Shown here: piece after piece, positions 63,516-64,000 of the stretch
Position numbering within the stretch: position 1 is the first letter of the stretch
Layout of the letters: every line of letters starts with the position of its first letter
NCBI RefSeq assembly: GCF_900120175.1
Contig: NZ_FQLF01000005.1
Coordinates: 498,501-562,500, forward strand
Direction: 5' to 3'
DNA from: Oceanicoccus sp. KOV_DT_Chl
Lineage (GTDB): Bacteria; Pseudomonadota; Gammaproteobacteria; Pseudomonadales; Dasaniaceae
Length of the DNA stretch: 64,000 nucleotides
The notes under the pieces: model-generated
Seen by the model: the letters and a program-made list of their open reading frames with translations, nothing else
Told to the model about the DNA's origin: nothing
Databases searched by the model: none
Translations under genes and position numbers: made by a program

Positions 63516-64000
63516 TTATTCTGATTGCAGATGATTGAACGCCTTACCTAAAAACTTCTCCGACTGTTTCAATCCCTCTGTCAACTCACGTTGATCAGCC
63601 AAGTCATTAATCTGCGCCCAGTGTACTAACACATTTTCGGGTGTTTGATCTGCGGGAGCTAAATACACGCCTTCGGTTTCAAATAAACGGGTAGTGGCAA
63701 AACCACCGGCGCCCGCGCATAAAATCATCCGGTTAGGCGCATCATCGTGACACAAGGTTAAGGCACCCGCAGTGACGGCTTCAGGGGTTAACATCGCCAA
63801 TACCTCTGGCGGCATTAAGTCTTCAGTCATACGGGTTCCTGCCGTTGGGGCTAATGCATTAATTCGAATATTGTATTTAGCTCCTTCCAAAACCAACGTA
63901 TTCATCAAACCCAACACGGCCATTTTCGCAGCACCATAATTCGTCTGGCCAAAATTACCGTACATACCACTCGAAGAAGTGGTCATCACTATACGACCAT
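63516..64000 (-). CDS. short-chain dehydrogenase, C-terminal part (partial, runs off the window)
   Basis: The frame is open at the window edge (GRIVMTTSSSGMYGNFGQTN YGAAK region), so 5' sequence is missing. Active-site Tyr and Lys (NYGAAK) are present, then INALAPTAGTRMTEDLMPPE. This is typical of the (3R)-hydroxyacyl-CoA dehydrogenase/multifunctional-enzyme SDR group, which has a long C-terminal tail. 157 or more residues visible. Cofactor-binding part outside. Confidence 0.85.
   Translation of the reverse strand, partial: GRIVMTTSSSGMYGNFGQTNYGAAKMAVLGLMNTLVLEGAKYNIRINALAPTAGTRMTEDLMPPEVLAMLTPEAVTAGALTLCHDDAPNRMILCAGAGGFATTRLFETEGVYLAPADQTPENVLVHWAQINDLADQRELTEGLKQSEKFLGKAFNHLQSE

Noticed and set aside
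1-64000. tRNA, rRNA, riboswitches and phage genes
   Set aside because: None recognised by eye; a covariance-model scan would be needed to exclude small structured RNAs.

Overview
The window looks like chromosome of a marine or freshwater gammaproteobacterium, probably from or near the Cellvibrionales/Alteromonadales (inference). The grounds are moderate AT content, many TonB-dependent receptors, an arginine succinyltransferase (AST) pathway, a Hut/Hmu-type haem locus with HutX and HugZ, and secreted proteins ending in a PEP-CTERM-like tail (PVPAAxWLFGSALIGLxGxKRKK). No rRNA, tRNA, CRISPR array, prophage or intact transposase was seen.

Region 1 (about 2.1-21.8 kb) reads as a complete route for using cyanophycin, the arginine/aspartate storage polymer. 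It holds two TonB-dependent receptors, a signal-peptide-bearing cyanophycinase, an IadA-type isoaspartyl dipeptidase, a YfcC-family permease and an Lrp/AsnC regulator. Next come a class III aminotransferase, an M20 amidohydrolase, AstA, AstD, AstB and aspartate ammonia-lyase, then a NhaR-like LysR regulator. The inferred flow is: secreted cyanophycinase releases beta-Asp-Arg; a receptor and the permease import it; the dipeptidase splits it; arginine enters the AST pathway and aspartate becomes fumarate plus ammonia. Three minus-strand promoters here (both receptors and the aminotransferase) share a TGAGTTC element at fixed distance from a -10-like hexamer, which suggests one regulon.

Region 2 (22-27.3 kb) has a small secreted protein, an HPF/RaiA-like protein and a CBS-domain protein. 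These face a minus-strand set (small membrane protein, SbtA-type bicarbonate transporter, PurE, PurK) and a bicupin gene. Region 3 (27.5-35.1 kb) is a haem uptake locus: HmuTUV, ExbBD and TonB on the minus strand, divergent from a haem receptor, HutX and HugZ across a Fur-like box. Region 4 (35.4-48 kb) is mixed: two PEP-CTERM-like paralogues, a small Cys-rich protein, degraded gene remnants, an esterase, a CopA copper ATPase, two MFS transporters and others.

Region 5 (48.2-56.4 kb) is the best candidate for an undescribed system. A ribbon-helix-helix/degenerate-FHA fusion protein is paired with a transmembrane Ser/Thr kinase carrying PEGA repeats and an FGE-sulfatase-like domain. Beyond them lie a three-gene operon of exported proteins and a divergent exported papain-like protease. 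Palindromes with the same half-site and the same spacing sit in front of the regulator gene and in the divergent promoter region of the exported-protein genes, which suggests one regulatory circuit.

Region 6 (56.4-64 kb) has a REPIN/MITE-like element, two identical 83-bp repeats flanking a third PEP-CTERM-like gene, a two-subunit 3-oxoacid CoA-transferase with a divergent LysR gene, a membrane AraC regulator, an exported alpha/beta hydrolase with a PDPDPT linker, and a truncated SDR gene at the edge.

Seven single-base frameshifts in five otherwise convincing genes all fall in mononucleotide runs. They are more likely sequencing or assembly errors than real pseudogenes, so those genes are annotated at full length.
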